Assembly (NCBI RefSeq): GCF_002007565.1
Contig: NZ_CP015625.1
Coordinates: 1,488,001 to 1,552,000, forward strand
Length of the DNA: 64,000 bases
Source: Ditibartonella choladocola
GTDB lineage: Bacteria; Pseudomonadota; Alphaproteobacteria; Rhizobiales; Rhizobiaceae
Reading direction: 5' to 3'
The notes under the pieces were generated by a model. The model was not told the DNA's origin and did no database searches. It worked only from the letters and a program-made list of their open reading frames with translations. The translations under genes were made by a program, and so were the position numbers. This document shows, piece by piece, positions 54,162 through 63,254 of the stretch (positions are counted from its first letter, which is position 1; each line of letters opens with the position of its first letter).

Positions 54162-55106
54162 AAATAGCACATCCATTGAACGCTTGAAGAGCCGGATGGC
54201 ACGGTAAATATCGGCGGGACGAGCCATTTTTCCGCTATCATTCTGGAATGGTTCGTCAACAGCTTCGCCTGAATAGATCCGTGGCCCCAAAAGCTTGACA
54301 TCGAGGGCTCCTGCAAAGGCACATTCGGGAAAACCGGCATTGGGTGAATGATGGTGGCGCGCATCTTTTTTCACTACTTCAAGTGACTTTGCAGCAGCTT
54401 TCCGATTGATAAAAAGTCCGCTTGTCAGGATAACGATTAACGCTGTCAATCTCGCCGGTATAAAATTAACGACATCGTCAAGCCGCGCCGAAGCCCAGCC
54501 GAAATCCTTGAAGCGCTCGTTTTTATAGCCGATCATCGAGTCGGCCGTGTTCACCAATTTATAACAAAAAAGGCCGGGAAGACCGAGGATAAGATACCAG
54601 AACACCGGTGCTACAACGCCATCAGAGCTATTCTCGGCAAGGCTTTCAATTGCTGCGCGACAAACCGCACTTTCATCGAGATTTTTTGTTTCCCGCCCGA
54701 CTATGAGCGAAACAGCGCTTCTCGCTTCGGCAAGCGAACCTTGTTTGAACGCTTTTTCAACTCTAGCGACGTGATCGACAAGGCTTTTTTGCGCAAGGAA
54801 GATGGAGGCAACCAGCGCTTCAATGATTATCCCTGTAAACCCTAGTGGAAGCAAAAGCCTATGAACAACAAGGCCAACAATAAAGGTTGCCAGCAACAAG
54901 ATGAGAAGAGCACCGAGGCCATACCATTTCCTGCGGCGGGAAGACATCGACTTCCTGTTAAATCGCGTTTCAAACCACTTTATCCCTGCCCCGAATGCCG
55001 CTACCGGATGAGGGAGTTTGCGCCATAACCAGTCGGGGTCGCCGATTGACCGATCAATCAGGAGCGCCAATAAAAGGATAAAACAGAGACGCTCCACAGC
55101 TTTCAC
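54120..55106 (-). CDS. cobD: Adenosylcobinamide-phosphate synthase (CbiB/CobD)
   Basis: A 328-residue membrane enzyme that attaches aminopropanol (or its phosphate) to adenosylcobyric acid. LIDRSIGDPDWLWRKLPHPV at the N terminus, SLAENSSDGVVAPVFWYLIL, TADSMIGYKNERFKDFGWAS and SPNAGFPECAFAGALDVKL are the hallmark blocks. About five membrane segments are seen. The start ATG overlaps the stop of the upstream MFS gene by 4 bases, and the 3' end overlaps the convergent MFS gene by 42 bases. No cobC homologue is adjacent. Confidence 0.95.
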   Translation of the reverse strand: MKAVERLCFILLLALLIDRSIGDPDWLWRKLPHPVAAFGAGIKWFETRFNRKSMSSRRRKWYGLGALLILLLATFIVGLVVHRLLLPLGFTGIIIEALVASIFLAQKSLVDHVARVEKAFKQGSLAEARSAVSLIVGRETKNLDESAVCRAAIESLAENSSDGVVAPVFWYLILGLPGLFCYKLVNTADSMIGYKNERFKDFGWASARLDDVVNFIPARLTALIVILTSGLFINRKAAAKSLEVVKKDARHHHSPNAGFPECAFAGALDVKLLGPRIYSGEAVDEPFQNDSGKMARPADIYRAIRLFKRSMDVLFLIILVVFLIAFVN

Positions 55107-56326
55107 GCCTGTTTTAATGCTTTAGCCTGATCGCGTTTTTCAACATACCAGGAGAGAGTAAAAATCGACAGGCCGCAAAATGTGAGACAGCCTCCCAAAA
55201 TCGCCGTATCCTGATAGCCGAAACCAAGCCGCAAGATTTCCGCGCCCGATTCAGCGCCCAAAGCATTGGCAACGTTGAAAGCCGATTGCATGAGGGCTCC
55301 GGCAAGAGTCTGGGCGTTGGCTGCAACATCCATAACGCGCGTCTGGATTGAAGGCATACTGGCAAAAGACGTACCAATCAGGAAACAACCGATAGCAGCC
55401 GTAATGCCGGAATGGCAAAGGAAATAAAACAGGAAGAATGTAATTGTGCTCCATAAAAGTGCACAAAACAGCATTCTCATCGGACCGATTTTCACAGCAA
55501 TTTTAGGGCCCAGAATATTTCCCGTAACCATGCCAAGGCCGATAAGCGGCATGATAAAGGGAACCCAACCTATTGAAAGGCCGGAAACGACAGTCAAAGT
55601 CGATTTGATATAGCTGAAAACAGCAAAGAGACCGGCTGTTCCAATGGCGACTGTTGCCAGCATGAACCAGACCTGTTTTTCTTTCAACGCGCTAAGCTCG
55701 GTCAGTGGACTTGTTCCCAATGCCGTCGGCAAACTGGGCAGAAAGAAAAACACCAAAATTGCACAAAGGGCTCCGATGCTGCCCACCATAACGAAAGCCA
55801 TTTGCCATCCAAGTTGCTGACCAAGCCAGGTTGCAAAAGGCGCACCGACAACTGTTGCAATTGTAAGCCCAAGCATAACTGCACCAATTGCCTTGGGGCG
55901 ATTTTTCATCTCTACCATGGAGGAAGCGGCAATAGAGGCAACGCCAAAATAGATACCGTGGGGCAAACCACTCATAAATCGCAAGCCGACAAGGGCATGG
56001 AAGCTCGTCACACAGGCACTGGCAATGTTCGAGAATGCATAAAACAGCATCAAAGCAACCAGAACATATTTCCGCGGATATTTAGCAGTCGCGACAGCCA
56101 GAACCGGCGCACCTACGACAACGCCGAGTGCATAGGCCGAAATATATTGGCCGGCAGTCGGTATATCGACACCCGAACTTTTGGCCATTTCCGGTTGCAA
56201 CCCCATGGACACAAATTCGGATGTTCCAATTGCAAACGCACCGACGGCGAGCGCGAAAATACACAAACGGCGCGTTTTGGCATCAATTCCCGAAGCAACA
56301 TTGAGTCGATCAATTTTATATTTCAT
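55103..56326 (-). CDS. MFS transporter, AraJ/DHA1-like
   Basis: A 407-residue carrier. LAVGAFAIGTSEFVSMGLQP and LGVVVGAPVLAVATAKYPRK are strong matches to the AraJ/YdhP-like drug:proton antiporter group, with GLRFMSGLPHGIYFGVASIA as the helix-5 motif. About 12 hydrophobic segments occur. Its stop overlaps the cobD start by 4 bases, so the two genes are translationally coupled. In the cobalamin locus it could export or import a corrinoid or precursor, but this is speculation; related proteins usually export drugs or sugars. Confidence 0.9.
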   Translation of the reverse strand: MKYKIDRLNVASGIDAKTRRLCIFALAVGAFAIGTSEFVSMGLQPEMAKSSGVDIPTAGQYISAYALGVVVGAPVLAVATAKYPRKYVLVALMLFYAFSNIASACVTSFHALVGLRFMSGLPHGIYFGVASIAASSMVEMKNRPKAIGAVMLGLTIATVVGAPFATWLGQQLGWQMAFVMVGSIGALCAILVFFFLPSLPTALGTSPLTELSALKEKQVWFMLATVAIGTAGLFAVFSYIKSTLTVVSGLSIGWVPFIMPLIGLGMVTGNILGPKIAVKIGPMRMLFCALLWSTITFFLFYFLCHSGITAAIGCFLIGTSFASMPSIQTRVMDVAANAQTLAGALMQSAFNVANALGAESGAEILRLGFGYQDTAILGGCLTFCGLSIFTLSWYVEKRDQAKALKQA

Positions 56327-56563
56327 AGCCTAAGAACGAATCCCTGAATGCGTTTGGTTCAAATATCCGGTTTGCCAGTCAACACCCTGTCGGCGCAAGA
56401 AAATATCTTCCAAATTCAATCTGTTCAAGGCAGTTTGTTTCCACCACCGTCGCCCCGCTTGCTCTCTTGATAGAAAGCCGAAACGACCGGATTTTTGGTA
56501 AATTTACTCGAAAACACATCAAACAGTTACACCGCATTTTCTTTTAGCGTGTAGGATATTTTT

Positions 56564-57862
56564 TCATCCCTCTATATCTATCAGATGGATAAACGAACCG
56601 GCAACATTGTTTATTCTCATTCCCCTTGTACCTAAAGAATGGTCAAGCGCATCATAGGCTTTAAAAAGCGGTATACCGCCTTTTTCATCTACAATGGAAG
56701 CATAATGGAATTCGTGTCCTCGAAAGCCTGTTTTTCCGAAAAACTCCCCTTCAGAAACCAAACGGCGATAGCCTAAATGCAGTTTTTTCTGTTTGAAGCT
56801 GGTATTCAGTGGCAAGAGACCAAGCATCGGGTGTTTAACACCTTCGCTATCTTCTAATGTTTCCCCCAAAGTCATATAACCACCGCATTCGCCATAAATG
56901 GTTTTTCCGGCTTTTGCCATATCAATCATGGCTTTTTTGAACTTCTCTGCTGCCGCCAGTTTTCCGGCAAAAAGTTCGGGATAACCACCACATAAATAGA
57001 CGCTATCACACTCTTTATCCGGCACTTCATTCGCCAAAGGCGAAAAGAATATGATTTCGGCACCGGCTTTTCTCCAGCCATCAAGCAAATGTGGATAAGA
57101 AAAGCGGAAAGCGTCATCACGGCTCACTGCAATACGCTGTCCAAGTGGCGGGATATAATCAATCGCCGCACGAGCAACTTTCTCCCGATTTGAAGTCGAT
57201 AATGCGATCATCGCCTCAAGATCAACGCTCTCCTTTATGATTTCTGCCGCTTTTCCGATAAAAGCATGAAGATCGGTTCGTTCGGAAGCCTGAACCAGTC
57301 CTAAATGACGTGAGGGGAGTGTCAGCGCGTTATTTCTGTAAACAGCGCCAACCACCGGAATATCAAGCGGTTGCAAGGCCGCGCGAAGCATGGCTTCATG
57401 TCGGGGACTTCCAATTTTATTCAGGATAATTCCGGCAAAGCGCAATCCCGGCATAAATTCGGCAAAACCTTTGACAAGTGCCGCGACCGAATGTGATTGG
57501 CTTGTCACATCAACGACAAAAAATACCGGCAAATCCAATAAACTAGCAAGTTCGGCAGACGAACCCTTGCCGTTGATGGCGCCGTCATAAAGCCCCATCA
57601 TACCTTCGACAACAAAAAACCTCCGCTCCGAATTGTCGGTAAAATTGATATTTCTTATGAGCGCGTCGCGCATTGCCCAACAATCGAGATTATAACTATC
57701 CTCACCTGTTGCCGCTTTATGAAATGCGGGATCTATAAAATCGGGCCCTGCTTTTCGCGGGGCCACGTCTAATCCCAGTTCTTTCAAAGCCCGCATCAAT
57801 GCCAGAGTGATAACAGTCTTACCGGCTCCCGAATTGGCAGCGCTCACCATAAAGCCATTCAT
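56564..57862 (-). CDS. cobB: Cobyrinic acid a,c-diamide synthase (hydrogenobyrinate type)
   Basis: A 432-residue glutamine-dependent amidotransferase. The N-terminal P-loop is SAANSGAGKTVITLALMRAL, FIDPAFHKAATG follows, and the GATase domain has VYLCGGYPELFAGKLAA and the nucleophile Cys326 in YGECGGYMTLGE. It amidates carboxylates a and c of (hydrogeno)cobyrinate. Its ATG overlaps the stop of cobA by 4 bases. A 237-base gap separates it from the downstream MFS-cobD pair. Confidence 0.95.
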   Translation of the reverse strand: MNGFMVSAANSGAGKTVITLALMRALKELGLDVAPRKAGPDFIDPAFHKAATGEDSYNLDCWAMRDALIRNINFTDNSERRFFVVEGMMGLYDGAINGKGSSAELASLLDLPVFFVVDVTSQSHSVAALVKGFAEFMPGLRFAGIILNKIGSPRHEAMLRAALQPLDIPVVGAVYRNNALTLPSRHLGLVQASERTDLHAFIGKAAEIIKESVDLEAMIALSTSNREKVARAAIDYIPPLGQRIAVSRDDAFRFSYPHLLDGWRKAGAEIIFFSPLANEVPDKECDSVYLCGGYPELFAGKLAAAEKFKKAMIDMAKAGKTIYGECGGYMTLGETLEDSEGVKHPMLGLLPLNTSFKQKKLHLGYRRLVSEGEFFGKTGFRGHEFHYASIVDEKGGIPLFKAYDALDHSLGTRGMRINNVAGSFIHLIDIEG

Positions 57863-58680
57863 AATGATCTGTTATCCAATTCGTCTTCCAATTCGTCTGT
57901 AACACTGTCCGGCGAGAGTTTATCAGCAAGCGAAACAACTTTACCAACGACTACAATTGTCGGTGGTTCAATGTCATGCTCTTTGATTGTTTGTTTTATA
58001 TGGCCGAGTTCGGTTTTATAAATCCGCTGATTGGAAGTCGTCGCATGCGTGATAAACATGACCGGCTCATCACTCTTGCGCCCCCCTTTGATAAGGTCAT
58101 CGGCAATTTCATCAATGTGTTTCATCGCCATATAAAACACAAGAACCGGAGCGGCGCGGGAAATTGCTTTCCAGTCAAAAGACTTCGGCACTGTACCGTC
58201 TGCATCATGACCGGTTAAAAACAATACACTATGATTGATGGAGCGATGTGTAACCGGAATACCTGCATAGGCAGGCCCTGCTATACCTGCTGTTATTCCG
58301 GGAAAAACACGAAAGGGAATATGCGCTTCTATCAAAGCGAGCGCCTCTTCACCACCGCGGCCAAAAACAAAAGGATCGCCGCCTTTCAAACGCAAAACCC
58401 GTTTGCCTTCTCTGGCAAGGCAAATCATGCGTTCCGTGATTTCTTGCTGTTTAAGCGAGGGCTTGCCACCGCGTTTACCGGCAAATTCTAAAATTGCGCC
58501 TTGCTTTGCAAGCTTGAGGCACGAATGATCGACCAGCGCGTCATAAAGGATGTGGTCTGCCTGTTTAAGTGCATTGACACAATGGAGTGTGAGAAGTCCG
58601 GGGTCACCTGGCCCTGCGCCCACCAACCATACATGCCCGGCAATGAACTGTGGCAATTTGAATGGCAAATCTGCCGTCAT
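57859..58680 (-). CDS. cobA: Uroporphyrinogen-III C-methyltransferase
   Basis: A 273-residue SAM-dependent methyltransferase that converts uroporphyrinogen III to precorrin-2. VWLVGAGPGDPGLLTLHCVN is the SAM loop, RLKGGDPFVFGRGGEEALAL and GIPVTHRSINHSVLFLTGHD (with Gly/Thr) are family blocks, and VFYMAMKHIDEIAD is the C-terminal domain. It lacks a fused siroheme synthase (CysG) domain, so it is dedicated to B12. AGGA lies 6 bases before the ATG. It is divergent from cbiD across 117 bases. Confidence 0.95.
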   Translation of the reverse strand: MTADLPFKLPQFIAGHVWLVGAGPGDPGLLTLHCVNALKQADHILYDALVDHSCLKLAKQGAILEFAGKRGGKPSLKQQEITERMICLAREGKRVLRLKGGDPFVFGRGGEEALALIEAHIPFRVFPGITAGIAGPAYAGIPVTHRSINHSVLFLTGHDADGTVPKSFDWKAISRAAPVLVFYMAMKHIDEIADDLIKGGRKSDEPVMFITHATTSNQRIYKTELGHIKQTIKEHDIEPPTIVVVGKVVSLADKLSPDSVTDELEDELDNRSL

Positions 58681-58797
58681 TTCGGGTCCTTTTGATGGTA
58701 AAATCTATAGAAAACAAGAATCAATGCATTATATGTGTTATCTATTGTGCAGTTTCCAACCACTGTAAACGTTTAATTTTCAAGAAATATTGTCAAA

Positions 58798-59901
58798 ATG
58801 GCAGACCTGCAAAGCACATTGAAACACAAACCGGAAGGTCCCCTTCGCTTGGGCTGGACAACAGGGGCCTGCGCAACCGCTGCTACCAAGGCAGCGCTCA
58901 CCGCTCTCATAACCGGTGCTTTTCCCGATCCCGTCGAGATAAGATTACCAAGAGGGCAAATGCCGCAATTTGCGCTATCTCTCAAAAGTCTTGGAGAAAA
59001 TCAGGCAACAGCAGGAATTATCAAAGATGCAGGCGATGATCCCGATGTGACAGACAAGGCGACCATTATTGCAACTGTCACCCCTGCCTCTCCAAACAGC
59101 GGAATTATATTCAAAGCAGGAAAAGGTGTTGGAACTGTTACAAGACCGGGTTTACCGCTTGATGTCGGGGAAGCGGCCATCAACCCCGTTCCGCGCCGCA
59201 TGATGAGCGAGGTTTGCAAGGAAATTTGTAACAAATATTCTTTTCCGCAAGATCTGGTGATTACAATTTCAGTGCCGGATGGCGAAAATATCGCGCTCAA
59301 AACATGGAATCCGCGCCTTGGCATTCTGGGCGGCATTTCCATTCTCGGCACAACCGGTATTGTTCACCCGTTCTCTTGTTCGGCATGGATTCATTCTATT
59401 CATAGCGGTATTGATGTCGCCCGTGCAGAAGGGGCAAGCCATGTTCTTGGTGCAACCGGAGCAACTTCGGAAGATGCGGCTCAGGCAATCTACCATCTTC
59501 CCGACTATGCCATATTGGATATGGGAGACTTTGTCGGTGCCGTGTTAAAATATTTGCGTCACCACCCGATCGATAAACTCACAATTGCAGGCGGTTTTGC
59601 AAAATTGACAAAACTCGCGCAAGGGGAAATGGACCTTCATTCTTCCCGCTCCCAAGTCGACAAGACATTTTTGTGGAATGTTGCAAAGAATGCCGGCTTG
59701 AACCAATCTTTCAAGAACTTCATCGAAAATGCGAATACTGCGAAAGAAGTGCTTGATATTGCTACAAAAGAAGGAATTGATATTGCCACTCCTATTGCGC
59801 TTCAGGCAAAACATATTGCTGAAGAAACACTAAGGGGTGCGCCGGTTGCTATCGAAATCATTGTGACCGACAGAAAGGGAAATATTCTTGCGAGAAAGTA
59901 G
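58798..59901 (+). CDS. cbiD: Cobalt-precorrin-5B C1-methyltransferase CbiD
   Basis: A 367-residue protein. RLGWTTGACATAATKAALTA near the N terminus is diagnostic of CbiD, ISVPDGENIALKTWNPRLG and TTGIVHPFSCSAWIHSIHSG follow, and AGGFAKLTKLAQGEMDLHSS is a C-terminal block. CbiD methylates C1 in the anaerobic-type pathway and replaces CobF in some alphaproteobacteria. Its last 14 bases overlap the next gene, cobK. No strong ribosome-binding site precedes ATG 58798. Confidence 0.95.
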   Translation: MADLQSTLKHKPEGPLRLGWTTGACATAATKAALTALITGAFPDPVEIRLPRGQMPQFALSLKSLGENQATAGIIKDAGDDPDVTDKATIIATVTPASPNSGIIFKAGKGVGTVTRPGLPLDVGEAAINPVPRRMMSEVCKEICNKYSFPQDLVITISVPDGENIALKTWNPRLGILGGISILGTTGIVHPFSCSAWIHSIHSGIDVARAEGASHVLGATGATSEDAAQAIYHLPDYAILDMGDFVGAVLKYLRHHPIDKLTIAGGFAKLTKLAQGEMDLHSSRSQVDKTFLWNVAKNAGLNQSFKNFIENANTAKEVLDIATKEGIDIATPIALQAKHIAEETLRGAPVAIEIIVTDRKGNILARK

Positions 59902-60667
59902 GACAGTTTTATTATTGGGTGGCACCAGCGAAGCCTATGCTCTCGCAGAAAAATTTGCCGAAGAGAACTATCCTGTTCTTTCGTCTCTCGCTGGCCGCAC
60001 AATGCATCCGAAAATTCCGGCGGGGCGATACCGCATTGGCGGGTTTGGCGGCATTGACGGGCTTATCAATACAATCGAAAAAGAAAATATAGGGCTTATT
60101 GTTGACGCAACCCATCCTTTTGCCGAAACAATGACCGATCATGCCTGGCGGGCAGCGCGCGCGGAAAAAATCGGCTATATCCGGTTCGAGCGTCCGCTTT
60201 GGCAAGCGGCGAAAGAAGACAAGTGGCTGACGGTGAATAATATTGCGGAAGCCGTTGCCGCTATTCCAGTAAACAGCCGATGCTTTCTTGCGATAGGGCG
60301 CCAGCACATCAATGAATTTCTGCTGCGCAAAGATGTTTCATTTGTCGCACGTATGGTCGAGAAACCGAAAAATTTTGTTCCCGAAGCCAATATAGAAATT
60401 GTGCTTGGTAAACCGGAAAATGAACAAGAAGAATATGATTTTCTCGTCAACCATCATTCTGATTGTCTCGTGTGCAGAAATTCCGGTGGGACTGCCTCTT
60501 TTCCAAAGTTGAAGGCTGCGCGCAAACTCGGCCTTCCGGTGATTATGATAACCAGAAAGCCCCTGCCCGATGTTGTCACTTTGAGTGCGGAAAAAGATGT
60601 TATCGACTTGGTGCAGAAGTTTTACCAAGCGGACCGTGCGGAAAAGCATAAAGAGACGAACGGCTAA
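59888..60667 (+). CDS. cobK: Precorrin-6A reductase
   Basis: A 259-residue CobK/CbiJ, which reduces precorrin-6A (NADPH) in corrin ring formation. RTVLLLGGTSEAYALAEKFA is the nucleotide loop, GRYRIGGFGGIDGLINTIEK and VDATHPFAETMTDHAWRAAR are core blocks, and SRCFLAIGRQHINEF and RNSGGTASFPKLKAARKLGL close it. The TTG at 59888 is accepted as start; it overlaps cbiD by 14 bases. Its 3' end overlaps cobM on the other strand by 68 bases. Confidence 0.93.
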   Translation: MRESRTVLLLGGTSEAYALAEKFAEENYPVLSSLAGRTMHPKIPAGRYRIGGFGGIDGLINTIEKENIGLIVDATHPFAETMTDHAWRAARAEKIGYIRFERPLWQAAKEDKWLTVNNIAEAVAAIPVNSRCFLAIGRQHINEFLLRKDVSFVARMVEKPKNFVPEANIEIVLGKPENEQEEYDFLVNHHSDCLVCRNSGGTASFPKLKAARKLGLPVIMITRKPLPDVVTLSAEKDVIDLVQKFYQADRAEKHKETNG

Positions 60668-61367
60668 GCTTTTCCGGCCGAAGTGCTTTCCCGACAAAGA
60701 TGATTGCGGTTTTTTCTATTTTTTCTTGCGCTATCTTTTCATGAATATCGGCAAGTGTGCCTGAAATGATTTTTTCATCCGGCCAGCTTACATGATAGGC
60801 AACAATAACGGGGCAATCGGCGCCGTAAATCGGCAATAATTCTTTCCGGATGGCGGCAATATTTTTTGCCGAAAGATGAATTGCCATTGTCGCTTTTGCT
60901 TGTCCTAAATTTGATAATGTCTCAAGTTCCGGCATGGGTGAAGAATTGACCGATGTCCGTGTCAAAATGACCGATTGGTTTAGCTTTGGAAGTGTCAATT
61001 CCTGCTTTATGGCTGCCGCTGCTGCCGCATAGGAAGCCACCCCCGGTACCACCTCGTAATTGATCGCAAGCTTGTCGAGTGCTGCCATCTGTTCGGCTAT
61101 TGCGCTATAGATAGAAGGGTCGCCGGAATGAAGCCTTGCAACATCCTTTCCTTCTCTTTCCGCTTTGACAAACTCTTCGACAATGGCATCAAGGTCAAGA
61201 TGGCCGGTATTGACACGGCGTGCTTCATGAGGAATTTCGGCAATCAATTCATCCGAAAGAAGGGAGCCCGCATAAAGGCAGACCGGACAACGTTTTATGA
61301 GATTAAGCCCGCGCACTGTAATGAGATCATATGCCCCCGGACCTGCGCCAATAAAATATACTGTCAT
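60600..61367 (-). CDS. cobM: Precorrin-4 C11-methyltransferase
   Basis: A 255-residue tetrapyrrole methylase. MTVYFIGAGPGAYDLITVRG is the SAM loop, RLHSGDPSIYSAIAEQMAAL and EVVPGVASYAAAAAAIKQEL are strong CobM matches, and LNQSVILTRTSVNSS and AYHVSWPDEKIISGTLADI follow. It methylates C11 of precorrin-4. Its ATG region overlaps the cobE stop by 4 bases. Its C terminus, encoded in the overlap with cobK, is an ill-conserved basic tail (FPHGPLGKTSAPSR). Confidence 0.95.
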   Translation of the reverse strand: MTVYFIGAGPGAYDLITVRGLNLIKRCPVCLYAGSLLSDELIAEIPHEARRVNTGHLDLDAIVEEFVKAEREGKDVARLHSGDPSIYSAIAEQMAALDKLAINYEVVPGVASYAAAAAAIKQELTLPKLNQSVILTRTSVNSSPMPELETLSNLGQAKATMAIHLSAKNIAAIRKELLPIYGADCPVIVAYHVSWPDEKIISGTLADIHEKIAQEKIEKTAIIFVGKALRPEKLSRSSLYAFPHGPLGKTSAPSR

Positions 61368-61750
61368 TCTTCCTTCCGTCCTGCCACAGCAATGGTAAGC
61401 CCACCAATTTTCGTCTTTTCAATGAGCAAAATACCACCTTTACCTGAAGCCGCCAAAGCCGCAGCTTCCGCAACGCCATGGCAGCCCGTATGTTGAAAAA
61501 CAATATCGGAAGGGTTCTTGAGAAAACAAGTCATTGTTTCCAACTCTTCAGACGAAAATGTAAGGAGAGGAACAGAAAGACGTTTCAAAGCGCTTAAAAT
61601 AAGCCCGTTGGATTCTTTACCTTCAAGCGTTGAAAAAGCCGCAACATTCCATTTTTCGAGAGTTTCGAGAGCCTTTTCCATGTCACCCGTTGTGGCAGAT
61701 GATGAAATGCCTATGCCCACAAAAACCGGCATAGAGCTTCTATCGACCAT
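61364..61750 (-). CDS. cobE: Cobalamin biosynthesis protein CobE (CbiG C-terminal-like)
   Basis: A 128-residue protein of the CobE/CbiG-C family. VFVGIGISSSATTGDMEKAL at the N terminus, FSTLEGKESNGLILSALKRL and HTGCHGVAEAAALAASGKGG (with a Gly-rich loop) are the family blocks. In Pseudomonas and Brucella-type B12 loci it is encoded near cobM and cbiD/cobF; its exact role in ring contraction is not settled. It overlaps cobM by 4 bases, so both are translated together. Confidence 0.88.
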   Translation of the reverse strand: MVDRSSMPVFVGIGISSSATTGDMEKALETLEKWNVAAFSTLEGKESNGLILSALKRLSVPLLTFSSEELETMTCFLKNPSDIVFQHTGCHGVAEAAALAASGKGGILLIEKTKIGGLTIAVAGRKEE

Positions 61751-61765
61751 ATCCGGTTTCGCCTT

Positions 61766-62203
61766 TCAAGCGCGTTCTTTGACGGTGTTATAAATCCGCT
61801 CTACCTCTTGTGAGGGAACACCGAGAATGGCTGCTATCCGATGGATGAGCGCAACTTCATCAGCGTCGACATGATTATCGGCAGCGGCAATTGTCATCAA
61901 ATTCTCGATAAGTGCAATACGCCTATCCGGCGCCAATTCGCCAAAGAGAGCCGCAGCCTGACCGGTTGTTGTTTCATAGCCATAATCATAAAGATATTGG
62001 ATGACATCCGGCAAAGCATCGGGAGATACGCCAAATTGTTGTTCGGCAATTTTTGAAAAAGCAGCGGTTTCGCTTGGTGTATGTTTGCCATCGGCAAAAC
62101 CCAAATGAATGAGCAAGAGAAGTTCGGCCGCTGTTGCCGGATTTTCTGCCACTTTACGAACCGAATTATGACGGGAAAAATAATTTGCGATGCTGTCAAA
62201 CAT
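61766..62203 (-). CDS. TerB-like domain protein
   Basis: A 146-residue helical acidic protein. FSRHNSVRKVAENPATAAEL, LLLIHLGFADGKHTPSETAA and LMTIAAADNHVDADEVALIH each carry the D-x-x-x-x-x-x-E pattern of TerB-like metal-binding helical bundles. No membrane segment or signal is visible. The ATG 62203 has GGAG 7 bases upstream. Function is unknown; the position next to cobE is probably not a pathway link. It precedes cobE by 15 bases on the same strand. Confidence 0.82.
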   Translation of the reverse strand: MFDSIANYFSRHNSVRKVAENPATAAELLLLIHLGFADGKHTPSETAAFSKIAEQQFGVSPDALPDVIQYLYDYGYETTTGQAAALFGELAPDRRIALIENLMTIAAADNHVDADEVALIHRIAAILGVPSQEVERIYNTVKERA

Positions 62204-62362
62204 GCGAAACTCCGCTTCTTGCCACGTTAGAAGAGCTGAACTAAAAGCAGAGCTTGCCAATATTGCATAAAAAACACAAGTGCATGAATGCAACGTTTGA
62301 CGTTTCTTTATCGAAATTATTCTATTATTCCTTATTCTATTCTGTTCAGGTAATATTCGCAA

Positions 62363-63151
62363 ATGCTGGAATTTCTTTCTGACCCGACTGTTCTGATTTT
62401 GATTTTTGCCGGTTTGCTTGCCGGTTTTATAGACTCGATTGCCGGTGGCGGTGGCCTCATCACCATCCCTGCCCTTATGCTTTCGGGCCTTCCGCCTGTC
62501 GAAACATTGGGCACAAACAAGTTGCAGGGACTTTTCGGCTCATTTTCTGCAATGGTCGCCTATGCCCGTGGTGGACATGTCAATATCAGGAAACAAATCC
62601 TCCAAGCCGCCATGGCCTTTATCGGAAGTATTATCGGCGCACTGGTTGCGACCCTTATACCCGTCAAATTATTTCAAGCACTGCTGCCCGTTCTGCTCAT
62701 TGTTGTTGCCTGTTATTTTGCATTCAAGCCGAACCTTAACGACATTGATAAACAGGAGCGGATGCGGCCAATCATCTTTTCGCTGACTATGGCGCCTCTT
62801 GTCGGCTTTTACGACGGCATATTCGGTCCGGGTGCCGGTTCTTTCTATATGCTTGCCTTTGTTTCCCTGTCAGGGTTCGGAATCCTCAAAGCGACAGCCC
62901 ATACGAAACTGTTGAACTTTTCATCCAATCTCGGTGGTTTCCTGACCTTTGCCGTCATGGGCTCGATCAATGTAAAAATCGGCATTGCTATGGGAATTGC
63001 CCAATTTATCGGTGCGCAAATGGGGGCACGCGTTGCCATGAAAACCGGTGCCAAGCTCATAAAACCATTATTGGTCATTGTATGCGTTATTCTTGCCTAT
63101 AAACTCTTACAAGCTCATGACAATCCGTTGCGGCAATGGCTGAATCTCTGA
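62363..63151 (+). CDS. TSUP (TauE/SafE) family membrane transporter
   Basis: A 262-residue polytopic protein with about eight hydrophobic segments. LLAGFIDSIAGGGGLITIPA and LPPVETLGTNKLQGLFGSFS are the first-half TSUP motifs, and FYDGIFGPGAGSFYMLAFVS and TAHTKLLNFSSNLGGFLTFA the repeated second half. The family moves sulfite, sulfoacetate or other organosulfur anions, and a few members occur with B12 genes. The substrate here is unknown. It is divergent from the TerB-like gene. Confidence 0.92.
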   Translation: MLEFLSDPTVLILIFAGLLAGFIDSIAGGGGLITIPALMLSGLPPVETLGTNKLQGLFGSFSAMVAYARGGHVNIRKQILQAAMAFIGSIIGALVATLIPVKLFQALLPVLLIVVACYFAFKPNLNDIDKQERMRPIIFSLTMAPLVGFYDGIFGPGAGSFYMLAFVSLSGFGILKATAHTKLLNFSSNLGGFLTFAVMGSINVKIGIAMGIAQFIGAQMGARVAMKTGAKLIKPLLVIVCVILAYKLLQAHDNPLRQWLNL

Positions 63152-63195
63152 GAGATAAAAGCTTGTCTCTCAAAATTCCATCATAGGGCTTTTAA

Positions 63196-63230
63196 AAAAC
63201 CGGTTCGCACAAAGCTGCCGAACCGGTTTT
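63196..63230. terminator. Terminator between TSUP and EamA genes
   Basis: AAAACCGGTTCG (63196-63207) pairs with CGAACCGGTTTT (63219-63230) around an 11-base loop. The minus strand continues with six T, so it mainly ends the EamA transcript; it may also act for the convergent TSUP gene. Confidence 0.85.
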
Positions 63231-63254
63231 AAAAGACAGAACAATTATGCTCTT

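Noticed and set aside
58681-58797. Cobalamin riboswitch between cobA and cbiD
   Set aside because: The spacer is only 117 bases and has no B12-box-like segment or fitting stem-loops.
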